From NCBI GenBank assembly GCA_035551475.1, contig DASZMX010000115.1, positions 1 to 46,581 of the forward strand: a DNA stretch of 46,581 nt, given 5' to 3'. The translations under genes were made by a program, and so were the position numbers. Under the pieces are notes generated by a model. That model searched no databases, was not told the origin of the DNA, and saw only the letters and a list, made by a program, of their open reading frames with translations. This DNA comes from DASZMX01 sp035551475 (GTDB taxonomy: Bacteria; Verrucomicrobiota; Verrucomicrobiia; Limisphaerales; Palsa-1400). Below are positions 27,306-35,858 of the stretch, piece by piece. The stretch's first letter is position 1; every line of letters starts with the position of its first letter.

Positions 27306-29906
27306 ATGCCCAACCTGATCACTTTAACGGTCAATGCCCAGACGGCGGACGCGGCCGCCGCCGTGGAGAATCTGTTCGCCGGCCTCACGGAGGGTTTGGA
27401 GCGCTTGACAGGCTTTGGGGATTTTCTCGCCGGGCTTGGCCAGTCCATTGCCGCCGCCTTCAGCATCGAGAAAATTACAGAGTTCACCGAGCAAGCCATC
27501 AATACGGAAGCTGCTTTGGAAAAGCTCTCGGCGAAAACCGGGCTGTCTGTGGAAGAGCTTTCCGGCCTGCAAAATGCCACGGGCGACGCCGGACTGGGGT
27601 TTGAGGAGTTCTCGCTTTTGATAAGTCAATTTAGCGATCGGGTGTTTGCGGCGGTAAAGCAGGGAGGGCAGCTCGCCGAGGTGTTCCGTGATATGGGCGT
27701 CCACATCACCGGCGACTCCGGCCAGCTCTTGCCCATGAACCAAATTCTGGCCTCCACGGCTGATTGGTTTCAAAAGACGGCGGCCGGAGCGGAAAAAGCA
27801 AACACGGCCCGCGAACTGTTCGGGCGCGGCGGCCGGGAGCTGATCCCGATTCTGAACGAAGGCGCGGCAGGATTGAAGCGCATCCAGGATGCCGCCGCCG
27901 CCAACGGCACGCTGATCTCCTCGGACAATGCGCGGTCTGCGGAGGATTTTGAGCGCTCTTTAAACTCACTGGAAAGCTCGTTGAAAGCGGTCTTCATAGT
28001 TTTCGCCAACGACATCCTCCCGTCACTCCAGCAGTTTGTTGACTGGTTGCAAACCGCGCAACGTGAGACTGGGGCCGTCTCCGGCGCCGCCCAGACGCTG
28101 GCGGATATTTTCCACGGCTTGGCCGCCGCCGTCTTTGCTATCAGCGCGGTGTTTGAATCACTGGGCGAGGCTATCGGCAACAGCCTGGCAGCGCAGGCGC
28201 AAATCGGCTCGGACGCGATCATCACCTACATCAAGGTTCTCCAGGCCTTGGCGCGTGTGATAGAAGACGTCGGGCTCGCGGTGGGAGACTTTGTGCGCCG
28301 TCTGGTCCAACTCGCCAAGGTCCAGCTTGATATTGACACGCTCCATTTTAAAGACGCGGTCAAAGACGCCGCCGGCGCGCTCGGCGGACTTTCGTCGGAC
28401 GCCAAGAAAATTGGCGGCGACATCGAACAGAATCTCGCGAAAGCCTTTGGCGCGGTGGCTGGCTTAGGATCCCGCTCCTGGGCGACGCTCAAAAGTGTCG
28501 GCCAGCTCACACTGGGGGATCTGCAAAAACAATGGGCGTCCTTTTGGAATTCCGCTCTCAACTTATTTAACACGCGCAAGCCCGCCAAGTCGGCGGCCAC
28601 TCCGGAACTCGTCAACGACAAGCCACCGCCGCAATCCGAGGAGGCCAAGCGCCTCATTGAAGAGATCGACAAAGCGTATGCGGCCGCTGTGCAGGGGCGG
28701 CTCGCGTTGTTAGAAACAGAGCATCAAGCGTGGTTAAAAAAGGCTCGAGAAGAAATCACCAACGCCCAGGAGCGCGCCGATAAAATCCTGGAGATTGATC
28801 AGACCTTCGCGGCCAAGGCGCGCGCCATTCGTGAGCAACAAGCCAGGGAGAAAGGCGCCGAGCAGCTTGGCGGTTTGAAATTCAGCGAGCAGCAGGTCAA
28901 TCAAAATCCTGACCTGACGATCGAGATGCGCAATGCGCAGCTCATGAACCTCTACCTGCAGCAGCGCGCCGTGCTGACGCAGCAGATCAACAACGCCGAA
29001 CAGTCGAAGGCCGCGGCCACCAACGAAGACCAACGCCTGGCGGCGGCCAAGGAGATCAACGCCCTGACGCAGCAGCAAATTGAGCTGCAAAAGAAAATCA
29101 GCGAAGTGGCAATCCAGAAAGATTCCTTTGCGCAGATCAAGCGCTCGCTCACCGAGCTGATGAATTCCTGGGGCACGCTGGTACAACAGATCGGGCAGAC
29201 CTTCAGCAAAACCATTTCCACCGCCATTGATTCCGTCAGCTCCAACCTCACCAAGGTGATCCTGCAAACGGAGAGCTGGCGCCAGGCCTTGACGAATATC
29301 GGCATGTCCATCCTGGAAACGATCATCCAATCGATCATCAAGATGGCCGTCACCTGGATCGCCCAACAGGTCCTCATGGCCACGGTCGGGAAGGCGTTGC
29401 AGGCGGCCTCGGTCGCCACGCTGATTCCGATCGCCAGCGCCGCTTCGTTGATTTGGGCCGCGCCCGCCGCGCTGGCCACTATCGCCACCGATGGCGAAGC
29501 GGCCGACGCCGCGCCTGGCTTGGTCGGCGCCGCGATCATCGGCACGGAAGCCATCAGCGGGCTCGCCCAGGGCGGCGCGGTGGATGGTGGCGGCACTGAA
29601 ACCAGCGACTCCATTCTCGCCCGGTTGAGCCGCGGCGAGTATGTGCTGCCCGCGCTGGCGGCGCGCGAGCTGGGGCCGAACATCCTGCAAGGCTTGCGCG
29701 ACCGCTCCATCAGCCAGCGCCAGATCATGGCCGGCGTGCGTGGCGGCGGCGGCTCCGGCCCCGTCCACGTCCAGGGGCACAAGGTCAACGTCGGCTTTCT
29801 GCATTCCGCGCGCGACGCCAAGGATTATTTGGCCAGCTCTGAGGGCGAGACCCACATCGTCAACATCGTCAAGCGCAAGCGGGGCGACATCGGGATCGGC
29901 ACATGA
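27306..29906 (+). CDS. Tape measure protein
   Basis: 866 residues. The N-terminal part is helical with TADAAAAVENLFAGLTEGLE; a MuF/TP901-like core runs from about 55-190 (EAALEKLSAKTGLSVEELSG; ASTADWFQKTAAGAEKANTA, RELFGRGGRELIPIL). Hydrophobic helices lie at about 265-300 and 660-760 (IIKMAVTWIAQQVLMATVGK). A coiled coil spans about 430-580. The end has G-G-x-V-D-G-G-G-T and GPVHVQGHKVNVGFLH. It sets tail length and is ejected into the envelope. The length implies a tail of roughly 130 nm by the usual 0.15 nm per residue. It overlaps the next gene by four bases. Confidence 0.92.
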   Translation: MPNLITLTVNAQTADAAAAVENLFAGLTEGLERLTGFGDFLAGLGQSIAAAFSIEKITEFTEQAINTEAALEKLSAKTGLSVEELSGLQNATGDAGLGFEEFSLLISQFSDRVFAAVKQGGQLAEVFRDMGVHITGDSGQLLPMNQILASTADWFQKTAAGAEKANTARELFGRGGRELIPILNEGAAGLKRIQDAAAANGTLISSDNARSAEDFERSLNSLESSLKAVFIVFANDILPSLQQFVDWLQTAQRETGAVSGAAQTLADIFHGLAAAVFAISAVFESLGEAIGNSLAAQAQIGSDAIITYIKVLQALARVIEDVGLAVGDFVRRLVQLAKVQLDIDTLHFKDAVKDAAGALGGLSSDAKKIGGDIEQNLAKAFGAVAGLGSRSWATLKSVGQLTLGDLQKQWASFWNSALNLFNTRKPAKSAATPELVNDKPPPQSEEAKRLIEEIDKAYAAAVQGRLALLETEHQAWLKKAREEITNAQERADKILEIDQTFAAKARAIREQQAREKGAEQLGGLKFSEQQVNQNPDLTIEMRNAQLMNLYLQQRAVLTQQINNAEQSKAAATNEDQRLAAAKEINALTQQQIELQKKISEVAIQKDSFAQIKRSLTELMNSWGTLVQQIGQTFSKTISTAIDSVSSNLTKVILQTESWRQALTNIGMSILETIIQSIIKMAVTWIAQQVLMATVGKALQAASVATLIPIASAASLIWAAPAALATIATDGEAADAAPGLVGAAIIGTEAISGLAQGGAVDGGGTETSDSILARLSRGEYVLPALAARELGPNILQGLRDRSISQRQIMAGVRGGGGSGPVHVQGHKVNVGFLHSARDAKDYLASSEGETHIVNIVKRKRGDIGIGT

Positions 29907-30580
29907 TCACAATCAACAATCACATTTTGCTGCCGCACCCGGCCAACTGGTCCACCCTGGTGGATTGGCAGCGAACATGGGAAACCAACACGGCTGATTC
30001 CGTGCTGGGGCATGAATCCCGCGTGGCCGTGCGCGCCACGCCACGCCGCCAAATTTCCTTTTTGTTGACGCCGTGGAGCGTGACGGAACAGAACCGGCTC
30101 GATGACCGGCTCCGCGCCGCAGCACAGGGCGGCCTGGCCTGCGCGCCGTATTGGGGCCGCGGCGCCGTGCTGGAAGGACCCGTCCGCTCGGACAGCCCGC
30201 ACCTCAGCCTGGATGACGTCGTCTGGACCTGGTCGATCGGGGATTACATTTTCCTCTTCGACGCCGACGCCTACCCGGCCCATCTCTATTTCGACGTGGG
30301 CTTGATTGCCGGCGTGGACGTGGACACGGACGGCGGGGTGACCAACCTTACGCTGTCCGCCAATCCCTCGCGCGCCTATCCCGCCGGCGGCCGCGCATGG
30401 CCGATGGTGTTTGGGGAATTTTCCGCGCAGGACATGAGCGCTGTCACCGCCCAGCGCGGCGCGGTGCAGGTCACTTTACGCGAGCTGCAATCGCCCGAGG
30501 ACGCGGTCGTCAATGGCCCGGTCACCATCGGCTCCGGCCTTGGCGCCACGGTGGTGGGCTCAACTTTTATCGTCACTTGA
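29903..30580 (+). CDS. Distal tail protein-like
   Basis: 225 residues, beta-rich: HPANWSTLVDWQRTWETNTA, RVAVRATPRRQISFLLTPWS, RLRAAAQGGLACAPYWGRGA, DDVVWTWSIGDYIFLFDADA. Position after the tape measure and before the BR0599-type hub is that of the distal tail (Dit-like/gp12-13 of GTA) protein forming the ring between tube and hub. I did not find a specific signature, so the call is from order and composition. ATG overlaps the tape measure stop (29903-29906). Confidence 0.65.
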   Translation: MITINNHILLPHPANWSTLVDWQRTWETNTADSVLGHESRVAVRATPRRQISFLLTPWSVTEQNRLDDRLRAAAQGGLACAPYWGRGAVLEGPVRSDSPHLSLDDVVWTWSIGDYIFLFDADAYPAHLYFDVGLIAGVDVDTDGGVTNLTLSANPSRAYPAGGRAWPMVFGEFSAQDMSAVTAQRGAVQVTLRELQSPEDAVVNGPVTIGSGLGATVVGSTFIVT

Positions 30581-30581
30581 T

Positions 30582-31022
30582 ATGCAACAAACTTCCACCG
30601 TCCTCAAAGGCTATTTCCAAACCGGCGCCACGCCGACGCAGGATCAATTCGGCGATCTGATTGACACTATCTTCGCCTTGTTCAACGCCGCCTCAGCTCA
30701 GGCGCAATCAGTCACGCCTAGCGCGCTCCTGCAAGCCTCCTGGAACGGCACGGTCTGGACCATCAACAGCCAAATTAACGTCACCTCCATCGTGGGAAAT
30801 CCCTCCACGGGCTCGACCATTGTGTTCGCCACCCCGTACGGCAACGCCAATTACCTTTGTGTCGGGATGTTCCAAGGCCTGGATGTGCCGGTCAACGCCA
30901 CGGCCGTTCGCGTCATGTCGCTGAGTCAAACCACGGCGCATGTGGTCGCGACAATGCCGGCCTACGGCAACGCCAGCATCGGCGACGCCCCCGCCATGAA
31001 ATTTTCCATGATCTGCTACTGA
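30582..31022 (+). CDS. Hypothetical tail-region protein with short helix and beta domain
   Basis: 146 residues from ATG 30582, one base after the previous stop. The start KGYFQTGATPTQDQFGDLID resembles the short anchor helix seen at the start of phage fibre or tail-tip accessory proteins (Y-F-x-T-G-x-x-P-T-x-x-x-F-x-x-L-I-D). A beta domain follows (SWNGTVWTINSQINVTSIVG ... TAHVVATMPAYGNASIGD). It is probably a tail-tip decoration or small fibre. Its TGA shares a base with the next ATG at 31022. Confidence 0.62.
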   Translation: MQQTSTVLKGYFQTGATPTQDQFGDLIDTIFALFNAASAQAQSVTPSALLQASWNGTVWTINSQINVTSIVGNPSTGSTIVFATPYGNANYLCVGMFQGLDVPVNATAVRVMSLSQTTAHVVATMPAYGNASIGDAPAMKFSMICY

Positions 31023-32500
31023 TGAACTACCTGGGCCGCCCCATCTTCCAGTTCCCGATCAACTGGGCTGATCCGGTTAATAAAAGCTTTTCCTACGATC
31101 TGCGCGAGCAGTCGATCGGCTTTAGCGCGGAGTATTTCGCCGCGCTCCAGCAATACACCGCCCAAGGCTACAGCTTTTCGGTCTGGCAGCGGAGCGCGGC
31201 GGACATCGCCGCCCTGGATGCCTTCACTGCCGCGCTGGTGGGGCGGCTGAACGGCTTCTGGCTGCCGGTCCCGGTTGAGGCTATGGCCTTCATCGCCGCC
31301 ACCAGTTCCACCTCCTTCAGCATCACCGAGCAAGGTTTGAGCGACACGTTCGCCAGCCAGCCGGATCAATACCTTTATTTTTCGGTGGCCGGGCAGACGC
31401 CGATCGCGGCCCGCATCACCTCCGTGACGAACAATGGCGACGGCTCTGAGCAGGTTGTGATTGACACTGCCGTGGCGTGGCTATCGTCCGCGGTTTTTAT
31501 TTATCGGCTCAACTACGTGCGCCTGGCGGACGACGTGGAGAAGGGGCAGTTCCTGGCCGAGGGCAGCCAGACCCGCGCGTTCAAGGTGATCGAGCTGCCG
31601 CTGGAATACACTCTGGCGGAAACCGGGCAGCGCAAAATATTTCTTTACAGCATCTCGGCGTCTTCCCCGGTCAACCAGGTCTGGCGCTTCACAAACTTCG
31701 CCGCGGCCGTGATCTCGCAAAACGCGCAGTACGCGCCGTTTCCCATGATGCACAAAAGCCTGCGGCGCGGCATGGCGCTGGACGGCGAGACGTTGGAGAT
31801 CGATGCGCGCTACGACGCCGGCCATCCGTTCTCGATGTTCTTGCCGGTGCCGTTCGCGCGCCCCGTCCTGATCACTGTCTCGGAAATTGACTACACGGAT
31901 CCGGACACGCAGACGGTGGCGTTCGCCGGCCGCATCCTGCGCGTCTCTGACCAGGGCGAGCGTGTGACGGCGCAATGCGAATCCTTTGCCTACCTCCTGC
32001 AGAACAAAATTCCGGGGCCGATGATCGGGCCGGATTGCCCGTATCACGTGTACGAGCCGACGACCTGCAAGGCGTTGCGCGCCAAGTTCGAGACCACGGC
32101 CACCATCGCCAGCATTGATTCTTCCGCGCTGCCGCCCACGGTCGCGGTCACGCTCGATTATCCGGACGTCCCGCAATTCAACCAGTGGATCCAGGATGAT
32201 TGGTTTCAGGAAGGCTGGCTCGAAACCGGCCTCGGCGTGGGCTACGAGCTGCGCGTCATCACGGGCTCGGAATACGATGCGGATTCAGGCCGGCTGACGC
32301 TCACGCTCAACGTGGAGCTGGTGCGCGCGGTGGTGGGCCAGGCATTGACGCTCGTGGCCGGCTGCGATGGCCAGGCTTCGACCTGCCTGCGCAAGTTTAA
32401 CAATTACGTAAACTTCGGCGGCTTCCCCGGCGTGCCGGTCGTCAATCCGTCACTCGCCACGTTCGCCGCCAACCAGGCGCAAGGAGGCAAAGGAAAATGA
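31022..32500 (+). CDS. Tail hub protein, BR0599/DUF2163-like, likely Fe-S
   Basis: 492 residues from ATG 31022. It combines a first half (FSYDLREQSIGFSAEYFAAL, WLPVPVEAMAFIAAT) with a C-terminal BR0599-type region: GPDCPYHVYEPTTCKALRAK, then VAGCDGQASTCLRKFNNYVN and FGGFPGVPVVNP. Cys339, Cys349, Cys448 and Cys455 have the spacing of lambda gpL and GTA hub proteins, which hold a [4Fe-4S] cluster. The last part NFGGFP is diagnostic. Probably the trimeric hub below the distal ring. A longer frame upstream overlaps the previous gene and is rejected. It overlaps the peptidase ATG (32497-32500). Confidence 0.83.
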   Translation: MNYLGRPIFQFPINWADPVNKSFSYDLREQSIGFSAEYFAALQQYTAQGYSFSVWQRSAADIAALDAFTAALVGRLNGFWLPVPVEAMAFIAATSSTSFSITEQGLSDTFASQPDQYLYFSVAGQTPIAARITSVTNNGDGSEQVVIDTAVAWLSSAVFIYRLNYVRLADDVEKGQFLAEGSQTRAFKVIELPLEYTLAETGQRKIFLYSISASSPVNQVWRFTNFAAAVISQNAQYAPFPMMHKSLRRGMALDGETLEIDARYDAGHPFSMFLPVPFARPVLITVSEIDYTDPDTQTVAFAGRILRVSDQGERVTAQCESFAYLLQNKIPGPMIGPDCPYHVYEPTTCKALRAKFETTATIASIDSSALPPTVAVTLDYPDVPQFNQWIQDDWFQEGWLETGLGVGYELRVITGSEYDADSGRLTLTLNVELVRAVVGQALTLVAGCDGQASTCLRKFNNYVNFGGFPGVPVVNPSLATFAANQAQGGKGK

Positions 32501-32949
32501 ACCCATACTTTGACACCGAGGAAAAGGTCGTCGCGTTGTGGCAGGCTGCGCGCCATTGGGAAAACACTCCGTTTGTCGCCCACGCGGCGTTGCCCGGAGC
32601 GGGCGTCGATTGTGTCCATCTCTGCGCGGAGATTTATAAGGAGTCCGGCTTTTGGTCAAAGTACGAGCTGCCGCGTTACACGCTTGATGCGGGCCGTCAC
32701 CTGCGCGTGTCCCAAGTGCTCGCCTGGCTGTTGAGCCATCCGTCGTTTGCCTCGGCGCCTTCGGATCAGCCGCTGCACGCCGGGGATCTCCTCGCGTTGA
32801 AGTGGGACCACGTGGAGCATCATGTGGCTATCTATTTGGGTGAGGGCACGCTGGTGCATTGCCGCAAGCGTCTTGGGGTCCACTTTTCGCCCGCGAAAGA
32901 TCACTGCCGTTTTCTGACGCATATTTTCCGGCCGCTTTCCCATGTTTGA
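32497..32949 (+). CDS. NlpC/P60-type tail peptidase
   Basis: 150 residues. VALWQAARHWENTPFVAHAA, then GVDCVHLCAEIYKESGF (catalytic C39), and DHVEHHVAIYLGEGTLVHCR (catalytic H108 or H109, with a third polar residue near H121). The order C, H, H/E-Q and the sizes fit NlpC/P60 peptidases, which cut gamma-D-Glu-diaminopimelate bonds in peptidoglycan. In lambda (gpK) and GTA it lies just here, between hub and central tail protein, and opens the cell wall at DNA entry. The stop overlaps the next gene (32942-32949). It is not a lysis enzyme. Confidence 0.9.
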   Translation: MNPYFDTEEKVVALWQAARHWENTPFVAHAALPGAGVDCVHLCAEIYKESGFWSKYELPRYTLDAGRHLRVSQVLAWLLSHPSFASAPSDQPLHAGDLLALKWDHVEHHVAIYLGEGTLVHCRKRLGVHFSPAKDHCRFLTHIFRPLSHV

Positions 32950-34552
32950 CAACAAGCCAGCTCCAGATCCGACGACGCTGGGCGTGCCCGCCTGGCGCGG
33001 CGCGACCAATCAGCAGGCCCGGCCGGTCCCGAACATTATTGGGCGGCAAAAGGTGGGCGTGACCTGGATCTCAGATCCGTTCGGCGAGTACTCCCAGGAC
33101 GCGACCTCCAATGGCAAAGGCGGCGGATCGGCGGGCAAGAATTGGTTCTGCCATATCGCGGCGCTGGTGTGCGTGGGCCCGGCGGATGCGTTCTGGGCCA
33201 TGTATTTCAACGGCAACCTGGTCTGGGGCAACCCGACCGGCCGCACGCCGCTCTATGCCCGGTCGGGCGTCGATTCGCAGACGTTTCAGCCCACCTTCAA
33301 CGGTTCACTCCTAGGCACCGTCCGGCTCTACTGGGGCACAGAGACGCAACCGATCGATCCGTTGCTGGCCGGCAACACCACGCACCTGCTCAACGACAAC
33401 ACGGTGGAAGCCAACGACACCACCGTCCCCATCCTGCACAGCGCGTATCGCGGCTTTTGCTACATCGTCTTCGAGAGCCTTTCTCTCGGTTTCAACCAGA
33501 CCAGCCTGCCCAATGTGGAGGTCGTGATCGCGCGCTATCCAAAGCCGGCTTGGTGGAACGCGGAAGCCAATCCCTCCGCCAGCCAGTTCGAGGCGAACCC
33601 CGTGATGATCGCGGCAGACTGGCTGCAGAACCCGCGCTCCGGCCTGGGCATCGCCGATGCTTTGCTTGACACCGACGGGTTGTCCCAGACCGCCATTCGC
33701 CTGCAGGACGAAGGGTTGCTGATCTCCGCCATGGTGGATCGGGAGCAGCCCGCCAAGGACATGCTGGTGAATCTGTGCGACTATTGCGACGGCTATCCCT
33801 TCTTGACAGACTCGGGCTTGTTCTCCATCGGACTGCGCCGGCCGTTGGACAGTTTCAGCAGCGCGCTGTCGGTGGGCGAGGCGCATTTTGCGGAGCGGCC
33901 CCAGCTTGATCCGGAGGATTGGTCGCAGGTGGCGGGCGAGACCAGGCTGACGTTTCGCAACGCGATCTATGACTTGACAGACGACTACGTGGTGTATCGC
34001 TCGCCCGGCAACCGTTTGATCAACGATCAAATGCAGCAGCCCACGACGATCGACCGGCCCTGGGTGACGGACCGCAACCTGGCCCGCGTGCTGGTCCGCG
34101 CCGCCGGCGTGCGCAACTCCGTGCCGCCGATCACTGGCTCGCTCAAGCTGCGGCGGCTCGCGGGAGAGGATGACATTTTCTTCAGCCTGCCGGTGGGGGC
34201 CTTGTTCACTCTCGATTATCCGGAGCGCAACCTGGCGCATCTCCTCTTCCGCGTGACGGAGCGCTCGGTGGACGATCCATCCATCCCGGAATTTCAAATC
34301 ACGTTCGCCGCGGACTTGAGCTACATCTATCCGGCTCCCAGCGCGGACGGAGGGACAGAGGAAGATCCGCCGGCTCCGCCTCCGCCACCGCCGCCCTTGC
34401 CGCCCCTGGCTTTCGTCCGCTTCGTGGAGCTGCCGTTGGCCTTGTGCCCTGGCGGACGGCCCGCCATCGCGATCCTGGCGGCGCGCAATGACAACTCGCT
34501 CACCGGCTGCGCGGTTTATCTAGGGCGCAATTACGAAGGGAGCTGGCCATGA
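32942..34552 (+). CDS. Central tail protein (GTA gp15/megatron N-terminal type)
   Basis: 536 residues from ATG 32942. GRQKVGVTWISDPFGEYSQD, FCHIAALVCVGPADAFWAMY, LYWGTETQPIDPLL, AYRGFCYIVFESLSLGFNQT, NVEVVIARYPKPAWW, and MIAADWLQNPRSGLGIADAL fit the phage-tail_3/central tail protein families of long-tailed phages with a GTA-like baseplate. Later LRRPLDSFSSALSVGEAHFA belongs to the hub-like fold. A Pro-rich linker (PPPPPPPLPP) near residue 470 separates a short C-terminal domain. The large central tail protein of relatives seems to be divided here into this gene and the next. Confidence 0.78.
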   Translation: MFDNKPAPDPTTLGVPAWRGATNQQARPVPNIIGRQKVGVTWISDPFGEYSQDATSNGKGGGSAGKNWFCHIAALVCVGPADAFWAMYFNGNLVWGNPTGRTPLYARSGVDSQTFQPTFNGSLLGTVRLYWGTETQPIDPLLAGNTTHLLNDNTVEANDTTVPILHSAYRGFCYIVFESLSLGFNQTSLPNVEVVIARYPKPAWWNAEANPSASQFEANPVMIAADWLQNPRSGLGIADALLDTDGLSQTAIRLQDEGLLISAMVDREQPAKDMLVNLCDYCDGYPFLTDSGLFSIGLRRPLDSFSSALSVGEAHFAERPQLDPEDWSQVAGETRLTFRNAIYDLTDDYVVYRSPGNRLINDQMQQPTTIDRPWVTDRNLARVLVRAAGVRNSVPPITGSLKLRRLAGEDDIFFSLPVGALFTLDYPERNLAHLLFRVTERSVDDPSIPEFQITFAADLSYIYPAPSADGGTEEDPPAPPPPPPPLPPLAFVRFVELPLALCPGGRPAIAILAARNDNSLTGCAVYLGRNYEGSWP

Positions 34553-35367
34553 GTGATTCGTTTGAAATGATCGCCACCCCGCGCGCGTTCGCGCTGCATG
34601 GCCTGCTGCAGGTGGATTTCGCCGCGGCCGTCCAGGTCATCGATCCCGGCGTCGGTCTCGTGGTGCAATTGGATGGCGTGGATTTTTCTCTCGATGAACA
34701 GACGCCGTCCGATGCGATGGGGGACAACCCGCTGCTGGTTTTCATCGATGACGAAATCTTCGCGGTGTTTGCGTGGACGCTGCTGGGAAACAACCTGTAT
34801 CAATTGCTGACGATTCGCGGACGCTACGCCTCCGAGGTGCAAGACCACGCCGCGGGCGCGGACGTCTTCATTGTCAATAAATCAAACCTCGCGCTTGTGC
34901 AGCACCCCCAGTTCGCGCCGAATAATGTGGCGGAGCTGAAGGCTGTGCCTATTTCCTTGCAGCGGTCGGGCGATCCGGGTGACGTGGCTCCGGTCAACCT
35001 GGCGCTGGCGGGCCGCGCGCTGGCGCTCCCCGCCCCGATCAACCTGATGGCCAACGCGGTTTCCCAGAACCCTTCCTACCACGCCAGCGCCGATGTGGTT
35101 TTCACCTGGGATCAAACCGAACTGGGCGGCGATTGGGAGCAGCCCGGATTGCTTGCAGTTGACACGCTGCTGACCTTTCTCGACACCGATGCCAATGTCC
35201 TCGGCGTGGCCAGCGTGTCGGGCTTGACTGTCACCTACACCTACGCGGCTTTAACTGGACTGCTCGGCGGCGCGATCGACTTTGTTCTCCAGGCGCAATT
35301 TCGCACCACCGGGCCGTGGTTCGAGCTGCTCAGCGATCCGGCTCAACTTCTCGTCACTCACGAATGA
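34549..35367 (+). CDS. Central tail protein C-terminal part (split gene)
   Basis: 272 residues from an ATG overlapping the previous stop (34549-34552). It contains VFIDDEIFAVFAWTLLGNNL, LLTIRGRYASEVQDHAAGAD, SLQRSGDPGDVAPVNLALAG with ALALPAPINL, then two immunoglobulin-like beta units (DVVFTWDQTELGGDWEQPG; VTYTYAALTGLLGGAIDF). In GTA-like tails this G-E-x-x-x-F, R-G, V-x-x-G-R-A-L-x-P-x-x-x-P pattern is the last part of the megatron protein. The two genes together equal one such protein. The sequence shows no decay at the joint, so this is a natural split. Confidence 0.72.
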   Translation: MSDSFEMIATPRAFALHGLLQVDFAAAVQVIDPGVGLVVQLDGVDFSLDEQTPSDAMGDNPLLVFIDDEIFAVFAWTLLGNNLYQLLTIRGRYASEVQDHAAGADVFIVNKSNLALVQHPQFAPNNVAELKAVPISLQRSGDPGDVAPVNLALAGRALALPAPINLMANAVSQNPSYHASADVVFTWDQTELGGDWEQPGLLAVDTLLTFLDTDANVLGVASVSGLTVTYTYAALTGLLGGAIDFVLQAQFRTTGPWFELLSDPAQLLVTHE

Positions 35368-35858
35368 ACCCTCTCCTGACTCTTCTCAATGCGGCCGACA
35401 CGCGCGCGATCGCGGAAACAAATTTCCAGCGCCTCTCCGCGTCGCTTGCCTACCAGCGCACGCCTTCGCTTGTCGCCGGCGTCGCCACCGCGGCGAGCGG
35501 GCCGCCGACTGCTGGCGCTTTCACCAAGGGACAGTTCTGGGTGGATGCGAACCTGGCGGTTTTTATGTGCTCCGTGGCTGGCACGCCTGGGACGTGGATC
35601 CAGATCGCGCCCGGCATCGGCGCGGCTACTCCTTTTGGCCAGCTTGCCATTCCCAACGGCGTCGATCGCGTCACGGTCACCGGCTTGGCCTTGGCGGCCG
35701 CTCCGACTATTGCTTTGGGAACCATCGTCCAGCCTGCCGGCGGCCTGCAGCTCTTCTGCACGCTGGAAGCCGGCAGTCTGACCACGGATGGTTTCACCTT
35801 CACGCTCAACGCTCACACTGATTCACCCAATTACTTTTTGAATTATGCGTACTTTTAA
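35364..35858 (+). CDS. Tail-tip protein with duplicated beta domain
   Basis: 164 residues from ATG 35364 (ATGA overlap). The N-terminal LTLLNAADTRAIAETNFQRL, SASLAYQRTPSLVAGV is a helix and linker; the middle GQFWVDANLAVFMCSVAGTP has a fibre-like turn. The C-terminal 70 residues (DRVTVTGLALAAAPTIALGT, IVQPAGGLQLFCTLEAGSLT, TDGFTFTLNAHTD) match the end of the connector protein at 23261-23935. The shared unit probably binds the same partner or is a common adhesin fold. It overlaps the fibre gene by 14 bases. Confidence 0.72.
   Translation: MNPLLTLLNAADTRAIAETNFQRLSASLAYQRTPSLVAGVATAASGPPTAGAFTKGQFWVDANLAVFMCSVAGTPGTWIQIAPGIGAATPFGQLAIPNGVDRVTVTGLALAAAPTIALGTIVQPAGGLQLFCTLEAGSLTTDGFTFTLNAHTDSPNYFLNYAYF

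Noticed and set aside
32497..32949. NlpC/P60 protein as the phage endolysin
   Set aside because: Its place between hub and central tail protein, and lack of a holin beside it, fit a tail-borne wall-opening enzyme.
24823..35367. Mu-type contractile tail
   Set aside because: No sheath, gpD-like, baseplate wedge or spike gene is present. The chaperone, hub and peptidase order is that of a non-contractile lambda/GTA-type tail.
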